A DNA stretch of 64,000 bases from Augochlora pura (Eukaryota > Arthropoda > Insecta > Hymenoptera > Halictidae). Position 1 is the stretch's first letter, and each line of letters starts with the position of its first letter. The translations under genes and the position numbers were made by a program. This document shows, in pieces, positions 48,261-57,669 of this stretch. Below the pieces are notes generated by a model. It worked only from the letters and a program-made list of their open reading frames with translations, was not told where the DNA came from and did not search any database. The DNA is taken from assembly GCF_028453695.1 (NCBI RefSeq), contig NC_135780.1:5270001-5334000 (forward strand), in the 5' to 3' direction.

Positions 48261-50219
48261 ATTAATCTACGATCTACACGTTTGTAATAAATTAGATTGA
48301 TCGAACGCAAATTGAATGAAAGCTTCCGATCGACGTGAAATTGATTTCCGAAGTGGAGCAATATAAATTAGACGCGTATCTGCTCGTATTCGAATTAATG
48401 ATACTGTTATCATAATCTATGCTGTATATATTAACCTAGTAAATTAGATTAATATTCTAATACTCGTAATAATTTTATATGACATTAATCGTAAAATATG
48501 GCTGATTTCTTTAAATTCAATCGGAAAAGTATTAACATTAATTTTATATTTTCATGGTATTAACACTGAACGATATTTATTTTATTCGTCGCGAAGGATC
48601 TCTGATGCTTGAAAAATAATGTTCGATAATAGCTTGATAATGGAAAATTGTTGGTTGCCATGATAACCGACCCATAGATCGGTCGGAGTAAAAAGCCGAT
48701 TTATAGGTTAGTTTACTTCGTATTTGATCAAATTATTTTTGTGAGAAACGCATCGAATCTACGATCAATTCGACTTGGTCTCGAAAATATAATACTTTAT
48801 TTAAAGGATTTTCACAAATAGTCCATCAAGATCGTGACGCGTAGACGGACAGGTCACGTGATTCGAATTCGTGGTACCCAACACAATTGCCCGACGAATC
48901 TTTTCGATGAGCGGCCGCAGAAGCGTACACGCGCGCGCGCCGTGGATTCCATCGAGCAGAACGCTCGTCGCGACCTTCCTTTCACAAAGTGCGCACAAAT
49001 CAATGTAGACACGCCACCCGTCTTACGCACAGAAGTTGTATACGCTCGGTTATTACATCGCTCCGCGGGTACCCCGCTCTTTTTTTCCACCTTTTAAGAG
49101 ATGTCCGTCAACTTGAGAGAGGAGCGCGCGCGCGCCCGTAAAACGCGAGAACTGAAAACGGGACGGCGAGAGAGCCGTTTCGCCACTCTTCGACAGCTGA
49201 GATATGAGCGCCGCGCCGCCGTTTAACCGACTACTCGGAAACCGAGCCCGTCGAGAGAAAAAAAAACGAAACTTAGCGAAATTGACGTTCGATTTCGACG
49301 CGCTAACAATAATCGACAACTACTTCGGTCTATTTTTCGATCGTTCGATTTCTTGTCTGTTTAAGCGTCTGTTCGATCTCGTTAGTCTCATTGCTTCACG
49401 TTATATTCGATTATTATGCGATCGTGACGAAAATATCTGAAACAGCGACAATGTTTAAAGAATTTTAAAATAGCGTTAAAATTATTCGGAGAATGATTTA
49501 TTTAAGTTCTTGTTACACAATTCGATTCTTTGTGAAAAGTGCCCCTGGTGCGCTTTGAGAAACGTTTATTTAAGGGTTAAGCCGCGTTTTAACCAGTCGA
49601 AAGCGTGGTATTTCTTACATAACCTCATCAATGATTTTAAATCAATTGATTTCTCTTCTTAAATCGCCGAGAAACAATTTACTTCTCGATGTTGATTGAA
49701 AATATTTGTTCTTTTAAAAATGAACTGATAAGCAGACGGTGGATCTTTAGGCAAAATATGAATATTCTTGCTAATTTATAAACAACGCTATTAAAAATCA
49801 ACATATATTTCTGCTCTTAACAACTTCGATAAATTAAAAAGAAAATATTCAAATTCTTCTCTATTGTTTGATATTCCTTCTAGTAAATTTTCGTATAAAT
49901 ACAATCTGCTGATAAGTAATTATTTTTCAAAGAAATTGCAAAATGCTTCGCAGTCGTCGAGACGACTTTTAATAGGTGCACGTTGAATACGGGATCTGCT
50001 AGATCGTCCTTCGAGCGCGTGTATCAGAGGCAAGCAGATGCACTTAACATATTAGAGCACGATACGCGGCTACGGTAATAACCGAGAGGGATGTGATCGG
50101 ACATACGCGGACGGTTTCGTAGTCGCGACTCGTATAGAGGTGCCTCTGCGTGGGCTCGTCAGCATGGGACCGTATTTCTGCGTTGCATGCGCTTACCGCT
50201 GCGCCGCTTCTTGCTCCTT
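48261..50219. other. No recognised gene
   Basis: AT-rich flanks around a CpG-rich part at 48.83-49.4 kb where both strands show overlapping frames of 62-88 codons without motifs. Confidence 0.5.
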
Positions 50220-50431
50220 TTAATGAGGGAACATAATTGCCGGGGTTAATAGGAGTCGGGTGGCGGGCTCCGCGCGCGATATATTATTAACCCAATCGAA
50301 GCCGCAGTTTGGCAAGTTTTCGAGCTGCTTCTTGGTTGCCAAACTCGAGAAAGTCAAGGTGATCTTGATATCGTTTTCTACGCATTGTTTCCCGTTCATA
50401 CTGCATCGAATGCTATTAAATTCCGAGATCT
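50220..50431 (-). CDS. Exon-like block, unknown Cys-containing protein
   Basis: On the minus strand a strong acceptor (TCTTTTCTTTTATCAG, with CTAAG branch-like words upstream) precedes 50431. The frame then runs 70 codons to TAA at 50220. The peptide has three Cys within about 40 residues (IRCSMNGKQC ... LPNCGFDW), which could fit a secreted or extracellular domain, but I recognise no family. The upstream exon would contribute one base of the first codon. A donor inside it (near the GATTGG/GTTAAT sequence) cannot be excluded. The opposite strand is also open for 89 codons, so strand choice rests on the acceptor and peptide composition. Confidence 0.3.
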
Positions 50432-50507
50432 CTGATAAAAGAAAAGACTCAGGATTTTTGCTTAGCTTAGCGAATGAAATTCGAATATTGCAAAAGATTG
50501 TTCTCAT

Positions 50508-52519
50508 CTCTTTGTCTCGTTTGATTTAGAGTTTTACTGGTAGAATTTTCTGATCAATTGTTTCCCTTGAAAATGGTTGATACTTTTTTTTGTAATATCA
50601 TTGGTAGTAATATTGTTAATGCTAAACCTATTAACCACTAAAACCGATTGACATGTACCAATTATTATACAAATTTATTTAAACCTTCCGTCGTTTGTAT
50701 TGTAACTAGAAAATTAATTTTTGTAACAGCGATGTTATTTAAATTTGTATAAATAAATTTATATAGTTTCTAATTGTTTACCGAATGGAGAGAAATATTT
50801 CTACAACGTGCGCTGGGGAAATGTCATTCACGATCTGTACCATTATTTGGGCGGAACCTCCACCGGTCAAAAGAAACAGAGTTTTCTTTGTTACACGACA
50901 AAACCGGCGCAGGTGTGTCCTCCGCTCTTTACCTGTCTCCACGGCGAGAGGAAATTCACGGAAAATTTTCGAGTTTCGCCAGGACCGCTACAATATCAAT
51001 TGACAATGGACTCGACAGAAGTTCCGAAACATTTTCTAACCTCGCACGCAAGTTTTCACTTTAAGGGGGTGAAAAATCAACCCCCAAAATGTTTCTGCAT
51101 TTATTTTTTATATATTTCATTTTTTAATATATTTTGCAGTGTTACAATTTTACCATCTTTGGTTAAGATTATCTTCATTTAATTAATTCGATATTCTCTG
51201 CAAAATCAAAGTCTGTACCAGTAATCGAACATGATTTTCTGCTTGATTTTGCTGATGAGAGAAAGAAAAAGATAGGAATTCCGTCAGCAATATTGCAGAA
51301 TGTATTGGTCGATTTTGGATTATAAGAGGACAATTGAAAATTTGTCGAAAGGCGTAAAGGGATAGGTTGTCGAGCATTGGTCACCGAACAAAGCCATTTT
51401 CGTGAGATCCATAAATCAAGCCAACAGGTGGACCTGAAATCTGGAAAGAGGTGGGACCAGTCCGGACAAATGGAAATTTATTACAAAATATGTGCTTTGC
51501 CAGTTTGAGGAAGCGTGCAAGAGAAAATCCATTGTACAATGGTAGGACCTTCTGGCTACTGGAAACGAAGGATTGATTTTAGCCGATTTAAGGACGACAG
51601 GTCTTGGATTTGGAAATGCAACAAAGTGCATAGAATAATATTTATAATCATAATATAATTATAATACAATTATAATATAATATAATCATAATATAATTAT
51701 AATACAATTCTAATATAATATAAATATAATATATTATACATATTTATAATATAACCTCGTCAGTCAAGACGCGTTCTACGTTCCAAAAAATTAAAAAATT
51801 AATAATTAAAAGAAATTTATAACACGAATAAAAGTGACTTAAACACTGAAATAAATACAGAAGCAGAAATCGTCTCATTCTAGCCATAAATGCACGAAAT
51901 CCATCATCCGGAGAACGCTGTATCAATTAAAAATAAAAGCAACCCAAAAATTCTTTTTCGGAAACCGTCTAAGAAAATTCAATTGAAGCAAATCCAATCT
52001 CATTGCAATTGTTTTCGCGGGGACGTGCGAGAAGAAAAGAACGAGAAAATAAATGGAATTTCGCATGATTAAAAGGAGCCGGAAATTTCAGGATCGTGGA
52101 GCAAGATAATGGAAAAGGAAACTGTACGAGAGAAAAAGAAAAAAAGAAGCGAGTGGGGGAGGGGGGAGGACAATGAAAAGCAAAAATGAAAGAGCCGGGA
52201 GAGGATCGAGGCGGAACTGTTGCGGAGACACATCCTTCAGAAAATTATACAAAAATCTGGTAGACCCCGAGACGTATTCCGAGCGGGGGCCCCGACAATA
52301 GATCACCACGGGACAATTGCGTCCGGCCAGGAATCCTGGAATCCGGGCCGTGGTTCCGAACAATAAAATCAAATCTGGCTCGATCGATTCCTTCCAGGAA
52401 CGAGGCGGGGGATTCATCTTTCGCTATTGACGAAGACGCGGCCGTAGGTCCTGGTTTGCGTGTTTATACCTTCGCTGCGAGAGGATCCCTGCAACAATGG
52501 GCTTAAAAGAGAGAGGATG

Positions 52520-52551
<32 letters not shown>

Positions 52552-52718
52552 GGATAGGAAGAAAAAAGGAGGAGGAGAGAGAGCTGGTCGAAGATGAAAC
52601 ACGGATGGTGCTTTTCGGGTACTTAGCGGACGGGACAACAATCGGCGCGACCAGTCAGCCGCGGGCTCTTTACGAGCGATCGACAGCACCTGGCAGAGAG
52701 TGACCTGCCCGTTTTCAG
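50508..52718. other. No firm gene; acceptor-like site and AT minisatellite
   Basis: Three plus frames at 50.77-51.18 kb overlap, as do several on minus at 51.18-51.63 kb. An acceptor-like TTTTTCTTTCTCTCATCAG on minus near 51262 opens a short frame without a motif. A 38-bp AT-rich unit is repeated about 2.3 times at 51644-51730. Purine-rich tracts: 52130-52175 and (GA)n 52515-52553. Confidence 0.4.
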
Positions 52719-52850
52719 GGACGCCACGATTTTACTATCGGGATGCCTGTGTCCAGTTCGAACACCTGCGCTCGAAGGGAGGGAGGGGAGGGGGGAGGGA
52801 AACTTCACGGCGAGAGGGACCCATTCAGGGGAACGTTTTTCACAGAAAAG
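52719..52850 (+). CDS. Exon-like block between ag and gt, unknown product
   Basis: GCCCGTTTTCAG (acceptor with a short pyrimidine run) ends at 52718, the frame is open through 44 codons, and CAGAAAAG/GTAAAC is a usable donor at 52850/52851. The first half reads like protein (RFYYRDACVQFEHLRSK). The second half is driven by a GGGAGG purine run. Phase: two bases complete an earlier codon and one base is left over. A second plus frame is open too. It lies opposite in strand to the nearby immunoglobulin-like exon, so both can be real only if genes overlap. Confidence 0.15.
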
Positions 52851-53690
52851 GTAAACCCCGACGCCGACCTTCGGCCCGAACGCTTAAATCCGGCGAGGGT
52901 AACGCTCCGGGGGACATTTCTGTACTATACTGGCCCGGGACCAGAACCTCGGACCCGGGTAAAGAGGTTCGAGATCCTCTGCGCGAATTGGACGTGAATT
53001 ATCCTGCGTCTTAACGCTAAACCTATCAGCGCGGTCGAAACGACTCGCCCCGCGTTTCTTAGTTCCCAATTGTTGAAATTATGATGATCTCTTTCTTAGC
53101 CCCTTAACTAATTCGCCTGTCTTTCAAGAATATATAAATCATCTTGGTAAAATCGAAAACGAGTAAATAAAATTACGTCTGGAACTTTATGAAGCATATG
53201 GAATAGATTTGCTTAGAAAATGAAGGTAAAAGTATTTTTTGTCGAAGGACAGCAATACTTTATATATTTTAGTATAATTGTCACGAAGAAATGGTAATTA
53301 GACAATTCTTATTGTATTTAGTGAAGCGAACTCTGCGAGATTTCAAGCAAATGTTTTAAACAATCGTAAACATATAGGTTATTCGAACAAATTGTATCAA
53401 CTTGTTCGTTTGATTAAGTTTATATAAAATATTTTTAGAAAATTGCAATTTTATCGAAAAGTAAGATATATATTCGTGAATTTCAAGATGTTTGAAATAT
53501 TTGGCGATCGAAACGTAATCGATACAGTCATGGAACATATATGCAATACTGTATCATAAATTAGAAGAAATTGAAAACGGAATAAGACGTCTTTTCAGAG
53601 GCTTCCAGCAAAACGGTTCGAAATGCAATTGTACGGGTTCCGACGCAGTTGCGTTCATTATCCCGATCACGTGTGCCTGCGCCGACAGGG
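52851..53690. other. No recognised gene
   Basis: CpG-rich to 53.05 kb, AT-rich afterwards. Confidence 0.5.
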
Positions 53691-53834
53691 CGCGATATAA
53701 CTTTATTAAAAAAATTACTCGACGACCGTATCGTGAAACACATCGAAAGACGTCAACGCGCAGTTGACACTTTTCTATATATATATATATATATACGGTC
53801 GTCGAGTAATTTTTGTTAATAAAGTTATATCGCG
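53691..53834. other. Near-perfect hairpin (40-bp arms, about 63-nt loop)
   Basis: 53691-53730 and 53794-53834 are reverse complements except for one extra base and its neighbour. Both contain CGCGATATAACTTTATTAA and TTACTCGACGACCGTA. The loop ends in a (TA)n run at 53777-53795. Confidence 0.85.
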
Positions 53835-54462
53835 ATATTATATTTTCGAGATATATATAGTTTACGCGGTCAATTATTATAGAAAATATATTAACATAAC
53901 ATATTATAAATTATGCAATATATTATAATATATCGCTCGATACATTTTCGTCCGGTCGATGTAATTATAAACATTACATCTCTAATTAATTCCTCCGTTT
54001 CCTCTGTGTTAATTTATTCTAAAACGAGAATGTCGGAAAAATTGAAATTAAGTTTTCACGGTGCTGTTCCGTTCACAATGTACATCTATTTACGTTTCCT
54101 CAAATTTTCCTATCGCGACGAGTCGATGTTTTCAACCGTGCATGTTTAATCAGAGATGGAAAAAGGTGAGGATTTATCGGTCTAGGGATCGATATCTATT
54201 TAACACGGCGAAACCACCGCGTGAACGAAAGGATAATATTTGAGCTCCTTATCTGCTAACTCAACATTGGCTTTTCGGGATAAATTGTTCCGTAAGATAA
54301 TTCTGATCATTTAAAAATAGTGTTACGGTATTATTAACGCTCTTTCACCAGGTAAGAAAAACGCCAGAGTGAATTGTACCTTGAGATATATATTATTTCA
54401 AGAAGTTACTCGGATCTGGAATAAAATTTTATCGAAAGCTCGATAAGATTAGTCGACGACAA
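53835..54462. other. AT-rich, no firm gene
   Basis: Plus-strand donor-like sites at 54166 (AAAAAG/GTGAGG) and 54351 (CACCAG/GTAAGA), the latter also acceptor-like (CTCTTTCACCAG). No supporting frame. Confidence 0.45.
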
Positions 54463-54685
54463 TTTTATTCGAGCAAATTCATCGAATAATCTAACGAGTA
54501 AATTCTTCGAATAATCTAACGAATAAATTCTTCGAATAATCTGACGAGTAAATTCTTCGAATAATCTGACGAGTAAATTCTTCGAATAATCTAAAGAATA
54601 AATTCTTGGAATAATTTAAAGAATAAATTCTTGGAATAATCTAAAGAATAAATTCTTGGAATAATCCAACGAGTAAATTTTTCTC
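54463..54685 (+). repeat. 25-bp tandem repeat, about eight copies
   Basis: Unit AATAATCTAACGAGTAAATTCTTCG with an exact 25-bp period. Copies change gradually from left to right (CTTCG to CTTGG). Confidence 0.95.
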
Positions 54686-54704
54686 ATAACATTTAACGGG
54701 AATA

Positions 54705-54724
54705 ATGGCCGCGGCTCTGAACAG
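54705..54724 (+). CDS. Possible first coding micro-exon with CAG/GTAAGC donor
   Basis: ATG at 54705 (context AATAATGGC) encodes MAAALN and runs into AACAG/GTAAGC, a near-consensus donor at 54724/54725, directly after the 25-bp repeat. It is antisense to the presumed intron of the immunoglobulin-like exon on the other strand. Chance occurrence is likely enough that I keep this low. Confidence 0.12.
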
Positions 54725-54912
54725 GTAAGCTTCGTTAACGGCGGCTCGTGTTCCGGTGACCGGCGAATTAAATCGAACACCATCGGGAACCGTTCGCGAA
54801 GGCAGTGCAATTCGTTGATTGTTAGCGGTTCCCCTACGGGCGTAAGAAGGCCGAAGTTCGCCACCCACGCGACACACACGCACACACATATATATACACC
54901 ACGGTGACACAC

Positions 54913-55023
54913 CTTGGAAATATGAATTTGCAAGTTGGCGTGGGCGGGTTGCAGGGCGATACGCTCGGGGTATCGCGCCTTTAGTTTCTTCGCGTCCGTG
55001 CTCCAGATGACCGTGTCTCCTCT
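54913..55023 (-). CDS. Exon with immunoglobulin-fold-like sequence
   Basis: On the minus strand 37 codons run from an acceptor-like TCTCTCCCGAG or TCTCTCCCGAGAG near 55023 to a donor AAG/GTGTGT at 54913/54912. The peptide has the spacing of the second half of an Ig domain: DTVIWSTDAKKL (strand C Trp), YPERIAL (strand D), ANLQIHISK (strand E). In Ig domains a D-x-G-x-Y-x-C strand F would follow in the next exon, to the left. I could not find that exon, nor the strand-B Cys exon. The frame is open farther upstream to 55041 and beyond, so the exon could be longer. If real, the gene is a cell-surface or secreted adhesion-type protein. Family placement is inference from motif spacing, and the absent strand-B Cys is a caution. 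Confidence 0.35.
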
Positions 55024-55109
55024 CTCGGGAGAGACGTCCATTGGCGGGACAGAAATCCTCCCACGCGACCTTCGAGGCTCTTGCTCTCCGGGTCTCCTTA
55101 TCTAGGTCC

Positions 55110-55240
55110 CTCTCCTCTCTCTCTCTTTTTCTCTTTCTCTCTCTCTCTCTTTTTCTCTTTCTCTCTCTCTCTCTTTTTCTCTTTCTCTCTCTCTCTCTTT
55201 TTCTCTCTTTCTCTTTCTCTCTCTCTTGCTCCGGACGTCT
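55110..55240 (+). repeat. CT/CTTTTT microsatellite
   Basis: (CT)n interrupted by TTTTT every 24-28 bp, giving a short higher-order repeat. It makes the Ser/Leu/Phe frames at 55.04-55.31 kb. Confidence 0.92.
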
Positions 55241-55680
55241 GCATAATGCTTACAGAGACGCCAAAGATCCATCGAGATAGCGGCCGGGCAATTAATCGTA
55301 CGAATTAATTAATCGGATCACGGGCCCGATTCGTATCTTACGACCGAACGAGGAAGTTTCCTCGGGGCGTAGGCGACCCTAAAACCCGCCACGCGATCCC
55401 ACGTCACGATAAGGGCGGCCCTTCGCCGCAGAGACGAGAGAGAGAGAGGGAGAGAGAGAGAGAGAGAGCGCAACCCCGTGGAACACAGGAAACCAGAACA
55501 TTCCTCACGTCCCACTCTTCGAAATAGGATTATCTTCTCGTCCATTCATCCCTTCCACGGGAGTAATACCGAATGTGTCGCGTGGGCGTTGCGTACACCG
55601 GCCACGGATTTTCACCGCGGTGTCCTCCTCCCCTTACGTCGTACCTCGGGGTCTCTTCGCCGCGTATTATCGCGCCTCTT
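55241..55680. other. CpG-rich, no recognised gene
   Basis: (GA)n at 55436-55468. Short frames without support. Confidence 0.5.
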
Positions 55681-56273
55681 GTCGCGTGAAACGAAGCAAC
55701 AGCTCGAGATTTAACCCTTCGCGGTCGAATGACGACTCTCTCTCTCTCTAGAAATGATCATGTCACGTTACAAAATAATCTTTATCAAAACTGATATTTG
55801 AAAACTAAATATTTAAGGTTATGTTGCGTATTAAAATGGCAATATTGTGAAAATTATTCAAAGGACAAGATTCGTTTGTCCATCCGATCATTTTTATACC
55901 TTGTCATCAAATTTTATATTTGAAAAACTATATTAAACAGCGAAACTATCGCAAGACTAAATTTCATAAATTTCATGTGCATAAAAGTGTACTTTGTTGG
56001 ATAAAATAAAAATACCAGAGAAGTTATTCTGAAATTACAGTTTAAATTGTATCGAGCGCAAAGAGTTAAGTAGCAAGCTTGTTCTCTGAATAATTTTCAT
56101 AATATTGCCATTTTAATACGCAACATGATCTTAAATATTTAGTTTTTAAATATTAGTTTTGATAAAGATTATTTTGAAACCTGACATGATTATTTTTAGA
56201 GAGAGTCGTAAATTTTTAGAGAGATTCGATCGCAAAGGGTTAAATCTCGAGCTCTTGCTATGTTTCACGCGAT
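55681..56273. repeat. Large inverted duplication containing a MITE end
   Basis: 55681-55869 is repeated in reverse complement at about 56079-56273 with high identity over about 190 bp. The arms include about 30 bp of flank (TCGCGTGAAAC ... GCTCGAGA), then TTAACCCTTCGCGGTCGAAT and the following AT-rich sequence. The spacer is about 210 bp and contains a MITE right end. Confidence 0.88.
55711..56069. mobile_element. piggyBac-type MITE within the inverted duplication
   Basis: TTAACCCTTCGCGGTCG at 55711 and CGAGCGCAAAGAGTTAA ending 56069. The inner right half shares GCAAGACTAAATTTC with the copies at 43.8 and 57.5 kb. A third end, GATCGCAAAGGGTTAA at 56243, belongs to the inverted arm. Confidence 0.65.
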
Positions 56274-57445
56274 AATTCATTTCTGTAGAAACTTTTGATA
56301 TAGGAAGTATATTAATATAATATACCTTAGCGTGCATTAATACAAAGTTAAACGCAACGACCGGTTTCAGCTACCGAAATCGAGCGATAGAGGATGCGAA
56401 CAAAGATTCCCAGTTACCGGCGGGTCAGGTCGAGGGGAATCGATCATTTAACGTGTGACTCACTGTGTATACATCGATCGCAAAAGTTGAGAAAGTCTGT
56501 TATCATCGGGCGTTATCGGCGACGGCGGTGGCTTCTTCGCCTCTCTTTATCCTTCGCGTACGCGCCGCGGACTGACTTAATAATGACACGCTGTTCCCGG
56601 GGAAAATTACAGATGTCCTTACCGAACGAGTTACACGCGGTACACCCGGTACATGCTCGCCAACTAATGGTATATGAATAATTGAATACCCCCCTATCCA
56701 GCCCGTATCTATGAACGACAAGTACTACACATCGCTTCGCTGTTGCGCCGCTAACGGGTGTCCCGTCGCCGCATGGTTTGCTACCTTTTTTCACTTTTTA
56801 TTTTATTCCCGCCACCGTCTCGACTGTTTTCGCGTCGAGAAGTATACGAAAAAGCGAATATCGTCTCCGATAAGTTTCGATATCTGGACGGTAGATCGCA
56901 GATTTTATGCGTTCGCTGTGAAAATAATTTTCGTATGCGAAATATCGCATTTTCGAATTATCAAAGTCGTTGATTATTTTCGCGTTGATTGCCACTTGTT
57001 TGTCCTTAGATTTTTAATAACAGGACCAGATGATTTTTGTTTCTTTTCCTGCCTTTATGCGTTTATTATAAACTTTGCTAAGAGAAGAATTTATTTTTTA
57101 AACGAATTATCTTACCTTTTAAAATCATGCACAATTTAGACACGTTCATTCCGTAGTTGTGTATCAATCGAAAAGATATTTTCAAATATCTCAAGATCAA
57201 TAAAGGTTCGCTCTTTGAAGATCCTCTTTTGAGTGGCATCTCAGTCTTCTGTTACCTCTATCTTTAACAATTATGTCAGAGACGTTACCGCATAAATCCC
57301 GTCATTTCATTCTATTTGTATTCCATCTGTCGGCTTTGCAACGCCTTTTGCATTCTATAAATAAACTAAGGAGTGATTAACGGAGGATTTTATTAGACAA
57401 GTACTTCGTATGCAACAGGAGATCGCAGGGTAATAAGGTATATTG
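56274..57445. other. No recognised gene
   Basis: A 142-codon plus frame (56711-57139) is rich in Phe, Ile, Cys and Tyr without motif or splice sites. I leave it uncalled. Confidence 0.45.
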
Positions 57446-57669
57446 TTAGCCCTTTGCACTCGAGTGGCGCCTCTGAAGTGCCAATAAATATTGTTATATA
57501 ATTAACCAAATAATGTTGACATTATTAAAGACCCTTTTGCTAAAGGCGTGATAGTTTTACGAGTCACAAGACTCAATTTCACGTGCATCAATTATACCAA
57601 GTACTATACTACAGCATAAATAACAATTTTGGATCTAAGCTTAAAATGACTTCGAGTGCAAAGGGTTAA
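57446..57669. mobile_element. piggyBac-type MITE (224 bp)
   Basis: Left end TTAGCCCTTTGCACTCGAG (TTAA mutated to TTAG) and right end TTCGAGTGCAAAGGGTTAA. The left third matches 13518-13590 and the right half matches 43795-43925, which shows that these partial copies come from one family. Confidence 0.78.

Noticed and set aside
51183..51262. Minus-strand acceptor TTTTTCTTTCTCTCATCAG
   Set aside because: Strong pyrimidine tract, but the following frames end within about 25 codons and show no motif.
54463..54685. Regular repeat-spacer look of the 25-bp array as a CRISPR
   Set aside because: Units are contiguous tandem copies without unique spacers, in an insect-type genome.
56711..57139. 142-codon plus frame rich in Phe, Ile and Cys
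   Set aside because: No recognisable domain, no splice or poly(A) support; other frames partly open.
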